From assembly GCA_963849885.1 (NCBI GenBank), contig CAWKIV010000018.1, positions 248,001 through 312,000 of the forward strand: 64,000 bases of DNA, in the 5' to 3' direction. This document shows positions 24,559 to 33,509 of the stretch, piece by piece. Both the position numbers and the translations under genes were made by a program. This stretch comes from CADCTP01 sp963849885. Lineage in GTDB: Bacteria > Actinomycetota > Actinomycetes > Mycobacteriales > CADCTP01. Every line of letters begins with the position of its first letter. The first letter of the stretch is position 1. The notes under the pieces were generated by a model. That model had not been told where the DNA came from. It made no database searches and was given only the letters and a program-made list of their open reading frames with translations.

Positions 24559-24783
24559 TCAGGGCATCAGGTCGGCCGGCTGCACGCGAAGCGCCTGGGC
24601 CAGGTCCGCGAGCGCGGCGACGGACAGGTCGCGCTGGCCGCGCTCGGCCCCGCGCACCTCCGCCGGCAGCAGCCCGGCGGCTTCGGCCAGCTGCTCCTGG
24701 CTGAGCCCGCGCTGCACCCGCAGCGCGGACAGCCGCCGCCCGAACGACTGCAGGTAGATCCGGTCCTCACCGTCGTCGACCAT
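24559..24783 (-). CDS. small XRE-family transcriptional regulator
   Basis: A 74-residue protein that is almost entirely one Cro/CI-type helix-turn-helix: FGRRLSALRVQRGLSQEQLA is helices 1-2, with EVRGAERGQRDLSVAALADL following. Such single-domain proteins are repressors or antitoxins. ATG at 24783 is used; an upstream ATG at 24816 is possible, but would run through the palindrome at 24803-24822. It diverges from the TrmH gene, with which it shares the promoter region. Confidence 0.85.
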   Translation of the reverse strand: MVDDGEDRIYLQSFGRRLSALRVQRGLSQEQLAEAAGLLPAEVRGAERGQRDLSVAALADLAQALRVQPADLMP

Positions 24784-24802
24784 GGATCGAAGCGTAGCCA
24801 CA

Positions 24803-24822
24803 GTGATGTCACGTGTCATCAC
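24803..24822. promoter_or_regulatory. 20-bp near-perfect palindrome between divergent XRE and TrmH genes
   Basis: GTGATGTCACGTGTCATCAC is symmetric except for one central mismatched pair position on each side (18 of 20 bases). It lies 20 bp ahead of the XRE start and 26 bp ahead of the TrmH start. Its size and position suit a dimeric XRE repressor, so autoregulation is likely. Confidence 0.55.
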
Positions 24823-24847
24823 CGGGTCGGTCCGCCACACTTCCCCC

Positions 24848-25654
24848 GTGGAGCTGCAGCAGATCGGCCTGTCCCACCCGCGGGTGAAGCAGGTCCTCGA
24901 CATCCAGCACAACACCGCCTCCAACCGGGAGCGGCTGCTGGTCGCCGAGGGACTGTGGGCGCAGCGGCTGGTGCTGGCCGCCGGCACGCCGGTGCGGACC
25001 TTCCTGTGGTGCCCGGAGCTGGCGTACTCGGGCGAGGCGGCGCAGCGGGCCGAGCAGCTGGTGGCCCGGGCCGACCAGGCCTACCGGGTGTCGCCGAAGA
25101 CGCTGGAGCGGATCTCCGAGCGCGGCCAGCCGGACGGGCTGCTCTCGGTCGCCCGGCTGCCCGCGTACGACCCGGACACCGTGCACTTCGGACCGTCCGC
25201 GCTGGTGCTGGTCGCGGACGCGGTGGAGATCCCCGGCAACCTGGGCACGCTGGTCCGCACCCTGGACGCGGTCCGGGCGGACTGCCTGGTGCTGACCAAC
25301 CGGCGGACCCGGCTCACCCACCCGAAGGTCTTCCGGGGCAGCCAGGGCACCGTGCTGACCGTGCCGACGGTCGAGCTGGCCGAGCCGGACGACGCGGTCC
25401 GCTGGCTGCGGTCGGCCGGCTTCCGGGTGCTGCTGGCCGACACCGACGAGGCCACCCACTACCGGGCCGCCGACTACCGCGGGCGGGTCGCGCTGGTCGT
25501 CGGCAGCGAGCGCTACGGCATCTCCAAGCCCTGGTACGCGCACGGCTTCGAGCGGGTGGCGGTGCCGATGCTCGGCTCGGCCGACTCGCTGAACGTCTCG
25601 GTCTCCGCGTCGGTCCTGCTGTACGAGGCGCGGGCCCGCCAGGACGGGTGGTGA
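24848..25654 (+). CDS. TrmH/SpoU-family RNA 2'-O-methyltransferase
   Basis: A 268-residue protein with an N-terminal RNA-binding substrate domain (KQVLDIQHNTASNRERLLVA) and a SPOUT methyltransferase domain holding the three family motifs: EIPGNLGTLVRTLDA (motif 1 with catalytic Arg), VVGSERYGIS (motif 2) and VPMLGSADSLNVSVSASVLL (motif 3, the knot). It methylates a ribose 2'-O in rRNA or tRNA; the position is not deducible. GTG at 24848 lacks a strong ribosome site, so the transcript may be leaderless. Confidence 0.92.
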   Translation: MELQQIGLSHPRVKQVLDIQHNTASNRERLLVAEGLWAQRLVLAAGTPVRTFLWCPELAYSGEAAQRAEQLVARADQAYRVSPKTLERISERGQPDGLLSVARLPAYDPDTVHFGPSALVLVADAVEIPGNLGTLVRTLDAVRADCLVLTNRRTRLTHPKVFRGSQGTVLTVPTVELAEPDDAVRWLRSAGFRVLLADTDEATHYRAADYRGRVALVVGSERYGISKPWYAHGFERVAVPMLGSADSLNVSVSASVLLYEARARQDGW

Positions 25655-25808
25655 GTGGCGCCGGGTCACGCTGCACTGCCCTGCCAGGGACCGGGCGGTC
25701 CGGACGGGGAAGAGGGTGGCTCGGCGTGACCCGGCGCCGTCGACCCGCCAGCGTAGACCCGCCCCGGCACCGCCCGCAGCGGGTTCCGGACCCTGGCACC
25801 ATGCCGGC

Positions 25809-26630
25809 GTGATCGATCCGATGCTGGACGGGCGGGTCGCCCTCGTCACCGGGGCCAACCAGGGCATCGGCGCCGCGGTCGCCGTCGCGCTGGCCGCGCA
25901 GGGCGCCCGGGTGCTGCTGACCTACTGGCGGCTGCCGGTCGACGACCCGGCGCTCGCGGGCGGCGGCTACCCGCCGGCGTACGCGGAGCTGCGGGCGCGG
26001 ACCGCGGACGCGGTGGTGGAGCGGATCGTCGCCGCCGGCGGCGAGGCGGCCGCGGTGGAGGCCGACCTGACCGACCCGGCCGCCCCGGCCCGGCTCCTCG
26101 ACCACGCCGAGCGGGTCCTCGGCCCGGTCGAGATCCTGGTCAACAACGCCAGCGGCTGGCTCGCCGACACCTTCCTGCCGGCCGGGCGGGACCGCTTCGA
26201 CCGGCGGCTGCGGACCGTCGACGCGGCCGGTCACGAGCGGCAGTTCGCGGTCGACGTGCGGGCGCCGGCGCTGCTCATCGCCGAGCTGGCCCGCCGGCAC
26301 GTCGCCCGCGGCGCCGGCTGGGGGCGGATCATCGGGCTCACCTCGGCCGGGCGGGACGGCTTCCCCGAGGAGGTCTCGTACGGCGCGGCCAAGGCGGCCC
26401 AGGAGAGCTACACGAAGTCGGCCGCGCACGAGCTCGGCCGCTACGGGATCACCGCCAACCTGGTGTACCCGCCACCCACCGACACCGGCTGGGTGACCCC
26501 GGAGGTCGAGGCCGCCGTCGTCGCGGCCGGCCGGCCGATCGCCCGGCCGGAGGACGTCGCCGACGTCGTCACCTTCCTCGCCTCCCACCAGGCCCGGCAC
26601 GTCACCGCCCAGGTGGTCCGGATGAGCTGA
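25809..26630 (+). CDS. SDR-family oxidoreductase
   Basis: A 273-residue short-chain dehydrogenase with VTGANQGIGAAVAVALA, LVNNASGW, the catalytic Ser in GLTSAGRDGF, YGAAKAAQESYTKSAAHELG holding Tyr and Lys, and the usual domain-closing ITANLVYPPPTDTGW. A roughly 25-residue insertion after strand 2 (LPVDDPALAGGGYPPAYAEL) distinguishes it from the window's other SDRs. Substrate unknown. GTG at 25809 precedes the cofactor loop by 13 codons. Confidence 0.87.
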   Translation: MIDPMLDGRVALVTGANQGIGAAVAVALAAQGARVLLTYWRLPVDDPALAGGGYPPAYAELRARTADAVVERIVAAGGEAAAVEADLTDPAAPARLLDHAERVLGPVEILVNNASGWLADTFLPAGRDRFDRRLRTVDAAGHERQFAVDVRAPALLIAELARRHVARGAGWGRIIGLTSAGRDGFPEEVSYGAAKAAQESYTKSAAHELGRYGITANLVYPPPTDTGWVTPEVEAAVVAAGRPIARPEDVADVVTFLASHQARHVTAQVVRMS

Positions 26631-26690
26631 AGCCACTCCCGCCCGGGCCGCCGGCGTGCTGTCCTTGTCCCGTCCCGGGAGGGGGTGGCC

Positions 26691-27833
26691 GTGCGCATCG
26701 ACCTGGCCCGCCCCGCCGCGCGGCTGCGCCGGCTGCCGCCCACGGCGGTGGACGCGGGCCTGGCCGGGCTCTTCCTGGTCGCGGTCGGGATCGAGCGGCT
26801 GGTCGAGCCGCTGGACCGGGGCTCGGCCGCCGCGGCCGCGGCGACGGCCCTGACGCTGGTGCTGACCGGCTGCCTGGCGATGCGGCGGCGGCGGCCGCTG
26901 GCCGCGTTCCTCATCGGGACGGTGGCCCTGCTGGCCGAGTCGCTGCTCGACGTCCGCAGCCTCATCTCCCCGTACGCGCACCAGGTCCTCGTCTACTCCC
27001 TCGGCCTCTACGCCACCCGCACCCGGGCCCGCTGGGGGCCGCCGGTGATCCTGGCCGGCGTCCTGGTCTACTTCGCCGACACGCTGCGGACCGAGGCGTT
27101 CCAACCGGGCGTGACGCTCCTCGCCTGGCTGGCCACCTGGGCCGTCGGCTACAGCACCGCCCGCCGCCGGGAGGACCAGGACCGGGCCCGGCAGGCGATC
27201 AGGCGTCAGGTGGTCGCCGAGGAGCGCAACCGGATGGCCCGCGAGCTGCACGACGTCGTCGCCCACCACGTCAGCGTCATCGGCGTGCTCGCCGCCGCGG
27301 CCAACCGGCAGCTGGCCCGGGATCCGGCCAAGGCCGGCGCGGCGCTGGCCTCGATCGAGGAGTCCAGCCGCCGGGCCGTCGCCGAGATGCACAGCCTGCT
27401 CGGCCTGCTCCGGCAGGACGGCGACGCGGCCGAGCTGGCGCCGCCGCCGGCCCTTCGCCGGCTCGACGACCTGACCGCCCAGCTGGCCGCCGGGCTGCCG
27501 GTGGACGTGCGGGTCGACGGCACCGCGCGGGACCTGCCGACCAGCGTGGAGCTGGCCGCGTACCGGGTCGTGCAGGAGGCACTGACCAACACCGTCAAGC
27601 ACGCCGGCGCGACCCGGGCCGAGGTCCGGGTCCGCTACCGGCCGGAGGAGGTCGAGGTGGAGATCGTCGACGACGGCCGCGGCCAGGCCGCGGCGCCCAC
27701 CGGGCCGGGCGGCCACGGGCTGCTCGGCATGCGCGAGCGGGTCGCCCTGCACGGCGGCACGCTGACCGCCGGACCGCGGCCGGACGGCGGCTACGCGGTG
27801 CGGGCCACCTTCCCCCTGGACGGGACGCCGTGA
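26691..27833 (+). CDS. NarL-type sensor histidine kinase
   Basis: A 380-residue membrane sensor. Five or six hydrophobic helices fill residues 20-155, with no large periplasmic loop, so it likely senses within the membrane or envelope stress. The HisKA_3 domain has His187 in EERNRMARELHDVVAHHVSV, and the HATPase_c has the N box VQEALTNTVKHAGATRAEV and G boxes VDDGRGQ and GGHGLLGMRERV. GTG at 26691 has GGGAGGGG 6 nt upstream; the GTG two codons earlier is too close. It overlaps the response regulator gene as GTGA. Confidence 0.92.
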   Translation: MRIDLARPAARLRRLPPTAVDAGLAGLFLVAVGIERLVEPLDRGSAAAAAATALTLVLTGCLAMRRRRPLAAFLIGTVALLAESLLDVRSLISPYAHQVLVYSLGLYATRTRARWGPPVILAGVLVYFADTLRTEAFQPGVTLLAWLATWAVGYSTARRREDQDRARQAIRRQVVAEERNRMARELHDVVAHHVSVIGVLAAAANRQLARDPAKAGAALASIEESSRRAVAEMHSLLGLLRQDGDAAELAPPPALRRLDDLTAQLAAGLPVDVRVDGTARDLPTSVELAAYRVVQEALTNTVKHAGATRAEVRVRYRPEEVEVEIVDDGRGQAAAPTGPGGHGLLGMRERVALHGGTLTAGPRPDGGYAVRATFPLDGTP

Positions 27834-28486
27834 CGATCCGGGTCCTGCTCGCCGACGACGAGACGCTGATGCGGTCCGGGCTGCGGATGATCCTGGAGTC
27901 CGAAGAGGACATCGAGGTCGTCGGCGAGGCCGCGGACGGCGGGCAGGCGGCCGCCGCGGCCGCGGACCTGCGCCCGGACGTCGTGCTGATGGACATCCAG
28001 ATGCCGGCGGTCGACGGCCTGGAGGCGACCCGGCGCGTGCTCGGCGCCGGCGGCGCGACCCGGGTGCTGATCCTGACCACCTTCGAGCGCGACGAGTACG
28101 TCTTCGAGGCCCTGCGGGCCGGCGCCAGCGGCTTCCTGCTCAAGAACACCCCGGCCGACGGCCTGGTCGCCGCCGTGCGCGTCATCGCCCGCGGCGACGC
28201 GCTGCTGTCGCCGTCGGTGACCCGCCGGCTCATCGAGCACTTCGCCCGGCCGGCGCCGGCGCCGCGGGTCACCGCGCGGCTCGACGCCCTCACCGACGCC
28301 GAGCGGGCGATGCTCCGGCGGCTGTCCGCCGGCCGCACCGACGCGGACCTGGCCGAGGAGCTGCAGGTGAGCCAGACCATGGCCAAGATCCAGGTCCGGC
28401 AGCTGCTCACCAAGCTCGGGTTGCACGACCGGGTGCAGGCGGTCGTGCTCGCGTACGAGTCCGGGCTGGTGGCGCCGGGCGGCTAG
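27830..28486 (+). CDS. LuxR/NarL-family response regulator
   Basis: A 218-residue regulator. The receiver domain has DD at 9-10, phosphoacceptor Asp55 in VVLMDIQMP, Thr in ILTTFERDE and Lys in FLLKNTPADGL. The C-terminal LuxR helix-turn-helix (LTDAERAMLRRLSAGRTDAD, KIQVRQLLTKLGLHDRVQAV) is recognisable, but its recognition helix reads VSQTMAKIQV rather than the common VSEATVKTHV form. It is the partner of the kinase it overlaps. Transcription ends at the strong hairpin immediately after the TAG. Confidence 0.93.
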   Translation: MTIRVLLADDETLMRSGLRMILESEEDIEVVGEAADGGQAAAAAADLRPDVVLMDIQMPAVDGLEATRRVLGAGGATRVLILTTFERDEYVFEALRAGASGFLLKNTPADGLVAAVRVIARGDALLSPSVTRRLIEHFARPAPAPRVTARLDALTDAERAMLRRLSAGRTDADLAEELQVSQTMAKIQVRQLLTKLGLHDRVQAVVLAYESGLVAPGG

Positions 28487-28487
28487 A

Positions 28488-28519
28488 GACGGTCGGCCGC
28501 GGGTCCGCGGCCGACCGTC
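28488..28519 (+). terminator. strong hairpin after the two-component operon
   Basis: A perfect 15-bp stem, GACGGTCGGCCGCGG (28488-28502) against CCGCGGCCGACCGTC (28505-28519), with a 2-nt apparent loop, starts 2 bp after the response regulator stop. The flank lacks a clear T-run. Confidence 0.8.
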
Positions 28520-28594
28520 CTCACCACCCCGTCATCCGGTCGCGCAGGACACTGTCCCGCCGTCAGCAGCGATCAGGCCGGCTCCGGCGGCCTC

Positions 28595-29035
28595 TCAGTA
28601 CCGGTCCTCGCGCAGCTCGCCGCCGTGCGCGATCAGCGCGTAGATCACCAGGACGTCCACGGTGATGATCAGCAGCGACCAGACCGGGTAGGCCGGGATG
28701 AACGCGAAGTTGACGATCGCGCTGATCATCGCGGCGATGACGCCGAGCGTGCGGCCCCAGACCTTGCCGGAGAAGACGGCGTACCCGGCGGCGATGAGCA
28801 GGATGCCCAGCAGCAGGTGGGTCCAGCCCCAGGCGGTGTAGTCGATGTTGACGACCAGGCCGCTGGGGCGAACGACGTAGAGCTCGTCGTTGAACAGCGC
28901 GATCAGGCCGTCGATGGCCTGGAACGCGCCGACCAGGATCATCATGGCCCCGGCGAAGACCAGCCAGCCGACCCAGCCGGTGGGGGCCGGGGCCCGGGAA
29001 CGGTCCGCGCTGCGACTTGTAGGGGTGTCGGTCAC
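28595..29035 (-). CDS. DUF7144-type four-helix membrane protein
   Basis: A 146-residue protein with four membrane helices. The opening GWVGWLVFAGAMMILVGAFQ, the loop YVVRPSGLVVNIDYTAWGW and the end SLLIITVDVLVIYALIAHGG are the recurrent features of this actinobacterial family. Function unknown. GTG at 29035 has GAGGAG 6 nt upstream. It converges on the two-component operon. Confidence 0.85.
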   Translation of the reverse strand: MTDTPTSRSADRSRAPAPTGWVGWLVFAGAMMILVGAFQAIDGLIALFNDELYVVRPSGLVVNIDYTAWGWTHLLLGILLIAAGYAVFSGKVWGRTLGVIAAMISAIVNFAFIPAYPVWSLLIITVDVLVIYALIAHGGELREDRY

Positions 29036-29457
29036 CGTCGTCTCCTCGTTTCAGGTCGGTATCCCGCTCGGTCTCAGCGGCGCGCCGGAGTTCGAGCAGC
29101 AGCGCGGTCGAACTCGCCAACCGTCGCCGGCGCCCCGCCGAAGACCTCGATCACCCCTGAAGGGTCCCTGGCGCCGGTCCGCCTGACGTCATCCGCAGCG
29201 GATGAGCACCGGCGCGGGACCGTCACCCCTACCGCTGCGGCAAGGCCCCGCTCCCGCGCCGTTGAGGATGCGCTCATGCCCGCCGAGCGTCGCGTCAGCT
29301 GTCTCGCAGACCGCCCGCGGAGTTACCCGTAGGGAGCCCTAGATCGTCGGGACGCCCACGATCCGTTCAGCCTGGCCATCTTGGCTACGCACACGTCAAA
29401 GGAAGGATGCCCTCGTATCGTCTGCCTTGATGCTGGCAAGGCAAGCGTGGAGGTGTC
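29036..29457. other. intergenic region at the left edge of the integrated segment
   Basis: About 420 bp without a convincing gene. Composition becomes more A/T-rich from about 29330 onward (CTACGCACACGTCAAAGG) toward the kinase gene. It contains the promoter region of the sugar operon, which I cannot resolve to hexamers. No inverted or direct repeat matching the tRNA-Val end was seen here. Confidence 0.5.
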
Positions 29458-30458
29458 ATGACGACTGACGTGGAGGCCGGCGGGCGGCGCAAGGTCGCGG
29501 TGCTCGGCCCCATCCCCCGGGATCAGATCATCACGCACGCCGGTGAGAAGTTCGAGAAGTACGGGTGCGCGCTGTACACGGCCGTCGCCCTGTCCGCGTT
29601 GCTCGATCCGGCGGACACGATCGTGCCCATCTGCCACGTCCGTCGCCGGGACGAGGGCCCGATCAAGCAGATCTTGCAGGGCTACCCGAACATCGACACG
29701 TCGGGCATCACGGCGCACGCGGACCAGGGCGACGTGGTCGAGCTGCGCTACATCCAGCACAACATCCGGGTGGAGCGGCAGACGAGCTTCATGAACCCGA
29801 TCCTGCCGGCGGACGTCGAGCGCGTGCTCGATGCCGACGCGTTCGTGTGCGTTCCGATAACCGACTACGAGGTGGGCCAGCCGACCCTGCGGCACATCAA
29901 GGAGAACGGCGGCGGGACAGTGGTCATGGACGCGCACGGCCCGACGACCACCCTGACCCGCAGCGGCGAGCGGCACCCCAGGATCTGGGCCGACCGGGAC
30001 GTCTGGCTTCCCTACATCGACATCCTGAAGATGAACCTCGAGGAAGCCGGCTCGACCTGGCTCGGCGAGTCCGCCGAGGTCACCGGCGACCCGCCAGGCT
30101 GAGCGACGAGGAGCTGCGGGACCTGGCGGCGCACTGCCTGGACCACGGCGTCGGCGCCGTCTGCGTGACCCTTGACGAGCGCGGGTGCGCCATGTTCTAC
30201 CGGAGTGGCTCGGGCGCCGTCACGGGAGAGTTCGTCGGCCGGATCGAGGTGGAGAACGTCGTGGACACGACCGGCGCAGGTGACTCGTTCGCCGCCGGGC
30301 TCGCCTTCGGCTATCTCGGCTACCGGGACTACGTGATGGCGGCCGAGTACGGGAACGCGATGGGAGCGCAACGGGTCGCCGGGGCGGAGCTGAACGTCTA
30401 TCTGTCGCGGGAGGCCACAGAGCGGCAGATCCTCGCAAGCTATGGCCCGCGCAGGTAG
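29458..30458 (+). pseudogene. PfkB-family carbohydrate kinase, one-base frameshift
   Basis: ATG at 29458 has GGAGGTG close upstream. The first 215 codons give the Rossmann-like N-terminal part (VAVLGPIPRDQII, YGCALYTAVALSALL, VVMDAHGPTT, ILKMNLEEA). A missing base near 30095 (CCGCCAGG, probably CCGCCGAGG) brings TGA at 30100; the other frame continues with LSDEELRDLAAHC, CVTLDERGCAMF and the PfkB signature VDTTGAGDSFAAGLAFGYL holding the catalytic Asp. Corrected length is about 333 residues. It heads the phosphorylase operon and may phosphorylate the released sugar. Codon use is less GC-extreme than the backbone. Confidence 0.75.
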
Positions 30459-30462
30459 GGAG

Positions 30463-32823
30463 ATGTCAGCCGTGACCACCGACTTCGGAAATGACGATTC
30501 GCAGTGGCTCGTCCTGGAGGAGGGCTTCGATCCGTCCCGGGTGAACACCTTCGAGACGCTCTTCACCACCGGGAACGGATATCTCGGCACGCGGGGCTCG
30601 CTGGAGGAGGGCCATGAGGGTGCGCAGCCGGGGACCTTCCTGCGCGGTGTCTTCGACCACCATGACTCCGCGGTCATCGACCTGGTCAAAGCACCCGACT
30701 GGCTGAGCCTGGCGGTCGTCGTGAACGGCACCAGACTGGACGTGACGTCGGCGGCAGTCCGGCACCATCGCCGAGTCCTCGACATGCGCGAGGGAACGCT
30801 GTCCCGGGAGACGGTCTTCGAGGACGGCGAGGGCCGCCGAACCCGGGTAGAGAGCGTCCGGTTCGCGAGCGCCGCCGACCAGCACCTGGGCTGCCTGCGG
30901 GTCCGGGTCACTCCGGAGAACCACACCGCGTCCGTAACCGTCCACAGCGGCATCGACGGCACCGGGCACAACTTGGACCGACCGCCGATCTACCTCGAGC
31001 CCCCGCCGTCCGACCCAGAGATGAAGTGGCAGAAGTGGGCGAAGTCAAAGCATCTGGAGGAGGTCGCCCGCGCAGAGTGCCCCGACGGGATCTATCTCGA
31101 GACCCGCACCATCGACACAGGGATCACGATCGGCTACGCCGCGAGCACCACCGTCTCGGCGTCGACCGAGTCCGACGTCTACCAGCGGCACAAGTACATC
31201 GAGCAGACCTCGCGTGCCCAGGTGGCCGCCGGTGGAACGCTCACCGTGGACAAGCTGGTCACCGTCTACACGTCCCGTGACGTCCCGGCGGACTCGGTGC
31301 GCCAAGCGTGCCTGGACGAGCTCGGGCGGCACACCGCAGCCGGATTCGCGGCGTGCCGAGACCGGAACCGCGAGGCGTGGCTGGCGAAGTGGGCCGACTC
31401 CGACGTGACGATCGACGGGGACACCGAGGCCACCCGAGCCGTGCGGTTCAACATCTATCACCTCATGATCGCCGCCAACGGGTCGGATCCCCGCGTGAAC
31501 ATCGGCGCGAACAGCCTGTCGGGCGAGCGATACCGCGGCCACACCTTCTGGGACACCGAGGTGTTCCTCCTCCCGTTCTTCATCTACACGCAGCCGGAGA
31601 CAGCACGGGCGCTCGTGTTGTACCGCTATCACACCCTCGACGGCGCCCGGGCGAACGCCCAGGACGGCGGGTTCCGGGGCGCCCGCTATGCCTGGGAGTC
31701 CGCCGACACGGGCGTCGAGACGACACCGAAGTGGACAGTGGACGGTGCTCACCGGATATGGATGGGCGAGGAGGAGATCCACATCACCTCAGCGGTCGTG
31801 CGTGGCCTCCTCGAGTACGTCGCCGCGACCGGTGACCAGGCACTGATGATCGACCATGGGGCGGAGATCCTCTTCGAGACCAGCCGATTCTGGATCGATC
31901 GGCTGGAGCCGAGGCCGGACGGGAGGTACGTCCTGACCAGGGTGGTCGGTCCCGACGAGTTTCACGAGCACGTCGACAACAACGCGTACACCAACTACCT
32001 GGTGCGGTGGCACCTACGGCAGGCCGCGCACGTCTACGCCGAGCTCTCCGTGACGCATCCACAGGAGCTGGCCGACCTGGCGGACCGCATCGTCCTGACC
32101 TCCGAGGAAGTCCAGGAATGGCTCGACACGGCCGACCGGATCCATGTGCCCGGCCATACCGAGGACGGGGTGATCGAGCAGTTCGACGGGTACTTCGGCC
32201 TGGAGACCCTCCCGGTGACCCTGGACGAGAACAACATGCCGCAGTACCCGCCCGGCTACCATCACTACAACCTGGCCGGGTCGAAGCTGCTCAAGCAGCC
32301 CGACGTGGTGATGCTGACGTACGTGCTGTCCGACGAGTTCGCGGACGCCGTCAAGCTGGCCAACTACGAGTACTACGAGCCGCTGACGCTGCACAAGTCG
32401 TCGTTGAGCCCAGCTGTCCACGCGATCATGGGGATCGAGGTCGGCGACCGACGACGCGCCGTGCAGTACCTTCGCCGCGCAGCGTTCGTGGACCTCGTCG
32501 ACAACCAGGGAAACACCCAGGAAGGGATCCATATCGCCTCGGCTGGTGGGACCTGGCAGATAGCGGTGTGCGGGTTCGGCGGATTCCGGGTCCACGGCGG
32601 CCGGATGACCTTCAAGCCCTGGCTCCCGCCCGGCTGGAATGCCGTCGCCTTCAAGCTCAAGTGGCACGGGAACGTCCTGTCGGTGGAGGTCCGACACGAG
32701 TCGGCGACGTTTCTGCTGACCGCTGACGAAGGTTCCCGCGAGGAGATCGTCGTCAACGGCAGGGAGATAGCGGTTCCCGCCAACGAGGAGGTCGTTGTCG
32801 ATCTCGTCCGGGCAGGCCGCTGA
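30463..32823 (+). CDS. glycoside hydrolase family 65 phosphorylase
   Basis: A 786-residue cytoplasmic enzyme of the maltose/trehalose/kojibiose phosphorylase family. It splits an alpha-glucosidic disaccharide with phosphate, giving beta-glucose-1-phosphate. Features in order: an N-terminal beta-sandwich (FETLFTTGNGYLGTRGSLEE, the typical opening), a helical linker, and an (alpha/alpha)6 barrel with GHTFWDTEVFLLPFF and VVGPDEFHEHVDNNAYTN carrying the general-acid Glu, then HKSSLSPAVHAIMG. Which disaccharide is not deducible. ATG at 30463 is adopted, and a GTG at 30472 has a better-spaced AGGGAG. The TGA overlaps the ATG of the phosphoglucomutase gene, so the two were coupled. Confidence 0.92.
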   Translation: MSAVTTDFGNDDSQWLVLEEGFDPSRVNTFETLFTTGNGYLGTRGSLEEGHEGAQPGTFLRGVFDHHDSAVIDLVKAPDWLSLAVVVNGTRLDVTSAAVRHHRRVLDMREGTLSRETVFEDGEGRRTRVESVRFASAADQHLGCLRVRVTPENHTASVTVHSGIDGTGHNLDRPPIYLEPPPSDPEMKWQKWAKSKHLEEVARAECPDGIYLETRTIDTGITIGYAASTTVSASTESDVYQRHKYIEQTSRAQVAAGGTLTVDKLVTVYTSRDVPADSVRQACLDELGRHTAAGFAACRDRNREAWLAKWADSDVTIDGDTEATRAVRFNIYHLMIAANGSDPRVNIGANSLSGERYRGHTFWDTEVFLLPFFIYTQPETARALVLYRYHTLDGARANAQDGGFRGARYAWESADTGVETTPKWTVDGAHRIWMGEEEIHITSAVVRGLLEYVAATGDQALMIDHGAEILFETSRFWIDRLEPRPDGRYVLTRVVGPDEFHEHVDNNAYTNYLVRWHLRQAAHVYAELSVTHPQELADLADRIVLTSEEVQEWLDTADRIHVPGHTEDGVIEQFDGYFGLETLPVTLDENNMPQYPPGYHHYNLAGSKLLKQPDVVMLTYVLSDEFADAVKLANYEYYEPLTLHKSSLSPAVHAIMGIEVGDRRRAVQYLRRAAFVDLVDNQGNTQEGIHIASAGGTWQIAVCGFGGFRVHGGRMTFKPWLPPGWNAVAFKLKWHGNVLSVEVRHESATFLLTADEGSREEIVVNGREIAVPANEEVVVDLVRAGR

Positions 32824-33233
32824 TGGTCCTCAAGGGAGTCATCTTCGACCTCGACGGCGTCCTCGTTGATACGGTGCCGGCGCACTACTCGGCATGGCGG
32901 CGGATGTTCCAGGAGGAGGGTTACGCCTTCGACGAGGACGTCTACCACCAGAAGGTGGACGGACGGACGAGGTTAGACGGCGCCCGCGCCGTCATGGTGA
33001 ATGCCCCGCCGGAACGGGTCGCCGCAGCCGGCGACCGGAAGAACCGGTACTTCCGGCAGGCGATCGACCGCGGGGAGTTCCAGGTGTTCCCGACGTCGGT
33101 GGCCTTCGTGGAGAAGTGCCGTCGCGCCGGGCTCAGACTCGCGGCGGCTTCGAGGGAGACCCCGAGGACTGCGGTGGCTTCACTGACCGCGCGGTCCAGT
33201 TCGACGACGTTGCGCGCGCCGACCACCAGCTGA
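32823..33233 (+). pseudogene. beta-phosphoglucomutase-like HAD gene, C-terminal half lost
   Basis: The N-terminal 115 residues are a normal HAD of the beta-phosphoglucomutase class: catalytic FDLDGVLVDT, the cap helix HYSAWRRMFQEEGYAF, and LRLAAAS (motif II). After that the reading frame runs into unrelated sequence and stops at 33233; motifs III and IV are absent from every frame. The enzyme would have converted beta-glucose-1-phosphate from the GH65 phosphorylase to glucose-6-phosphate. A TTA leucine codon, rare here, lies in the gene. The break marks the junction with the integrase-bearing segment. Confidence 0.75.
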
Positions 33234-33463
33234 TCAAGGCCGCCCTGGCGGCGTCCGGGACCCCCATCGAGCGGGTCGGTGGCACGTTCTTGAGTGGCCG
33301 CGTCAGGTGGGCCTTTTTCATGTCCACCCACGGCGCGCCCTTCGCGACGTCGTGGTCGCTGGAGTACGACCCCCAGGGCACGCGCTCGCCGGGGCCTGCG
33401 GGCGTGACGCTCGCGCCCGTCGAGGGCGAGCAGGACTGGTGGTTCGCCTGCTGCGCGGACTGA
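33149..33463 (+). other. coding-like scrap of unknown origin
   Basis: A frame different from the HAD gene reads EDCGGFTDRAVQFDDVARAD, IKAALAASGTPIERVGGTF, MSTHGAPFATSWSLEYD and stops after EGEQDWWFACCAD at 33461-33463. The residue mix looks like the tail of a real protein, but no start or ribosome site precedes it. It is probably the 3' end of a gene cut at the junction with the HAD gene. No family recognised. Confidence 0.35.
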
Positions 33464-33509
33464 CAATCGGAGCCGTCGTGCGGGACAACAATCCGCACAG
33501 ACAACCGTG

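Noticed and set aside
25314..27752. 812-codon open frame on the minus strand
   Set aside because: It lies opposite the TrmH, SDR and histidine kinase genes, which have clear motifs; the translation shows no domain.
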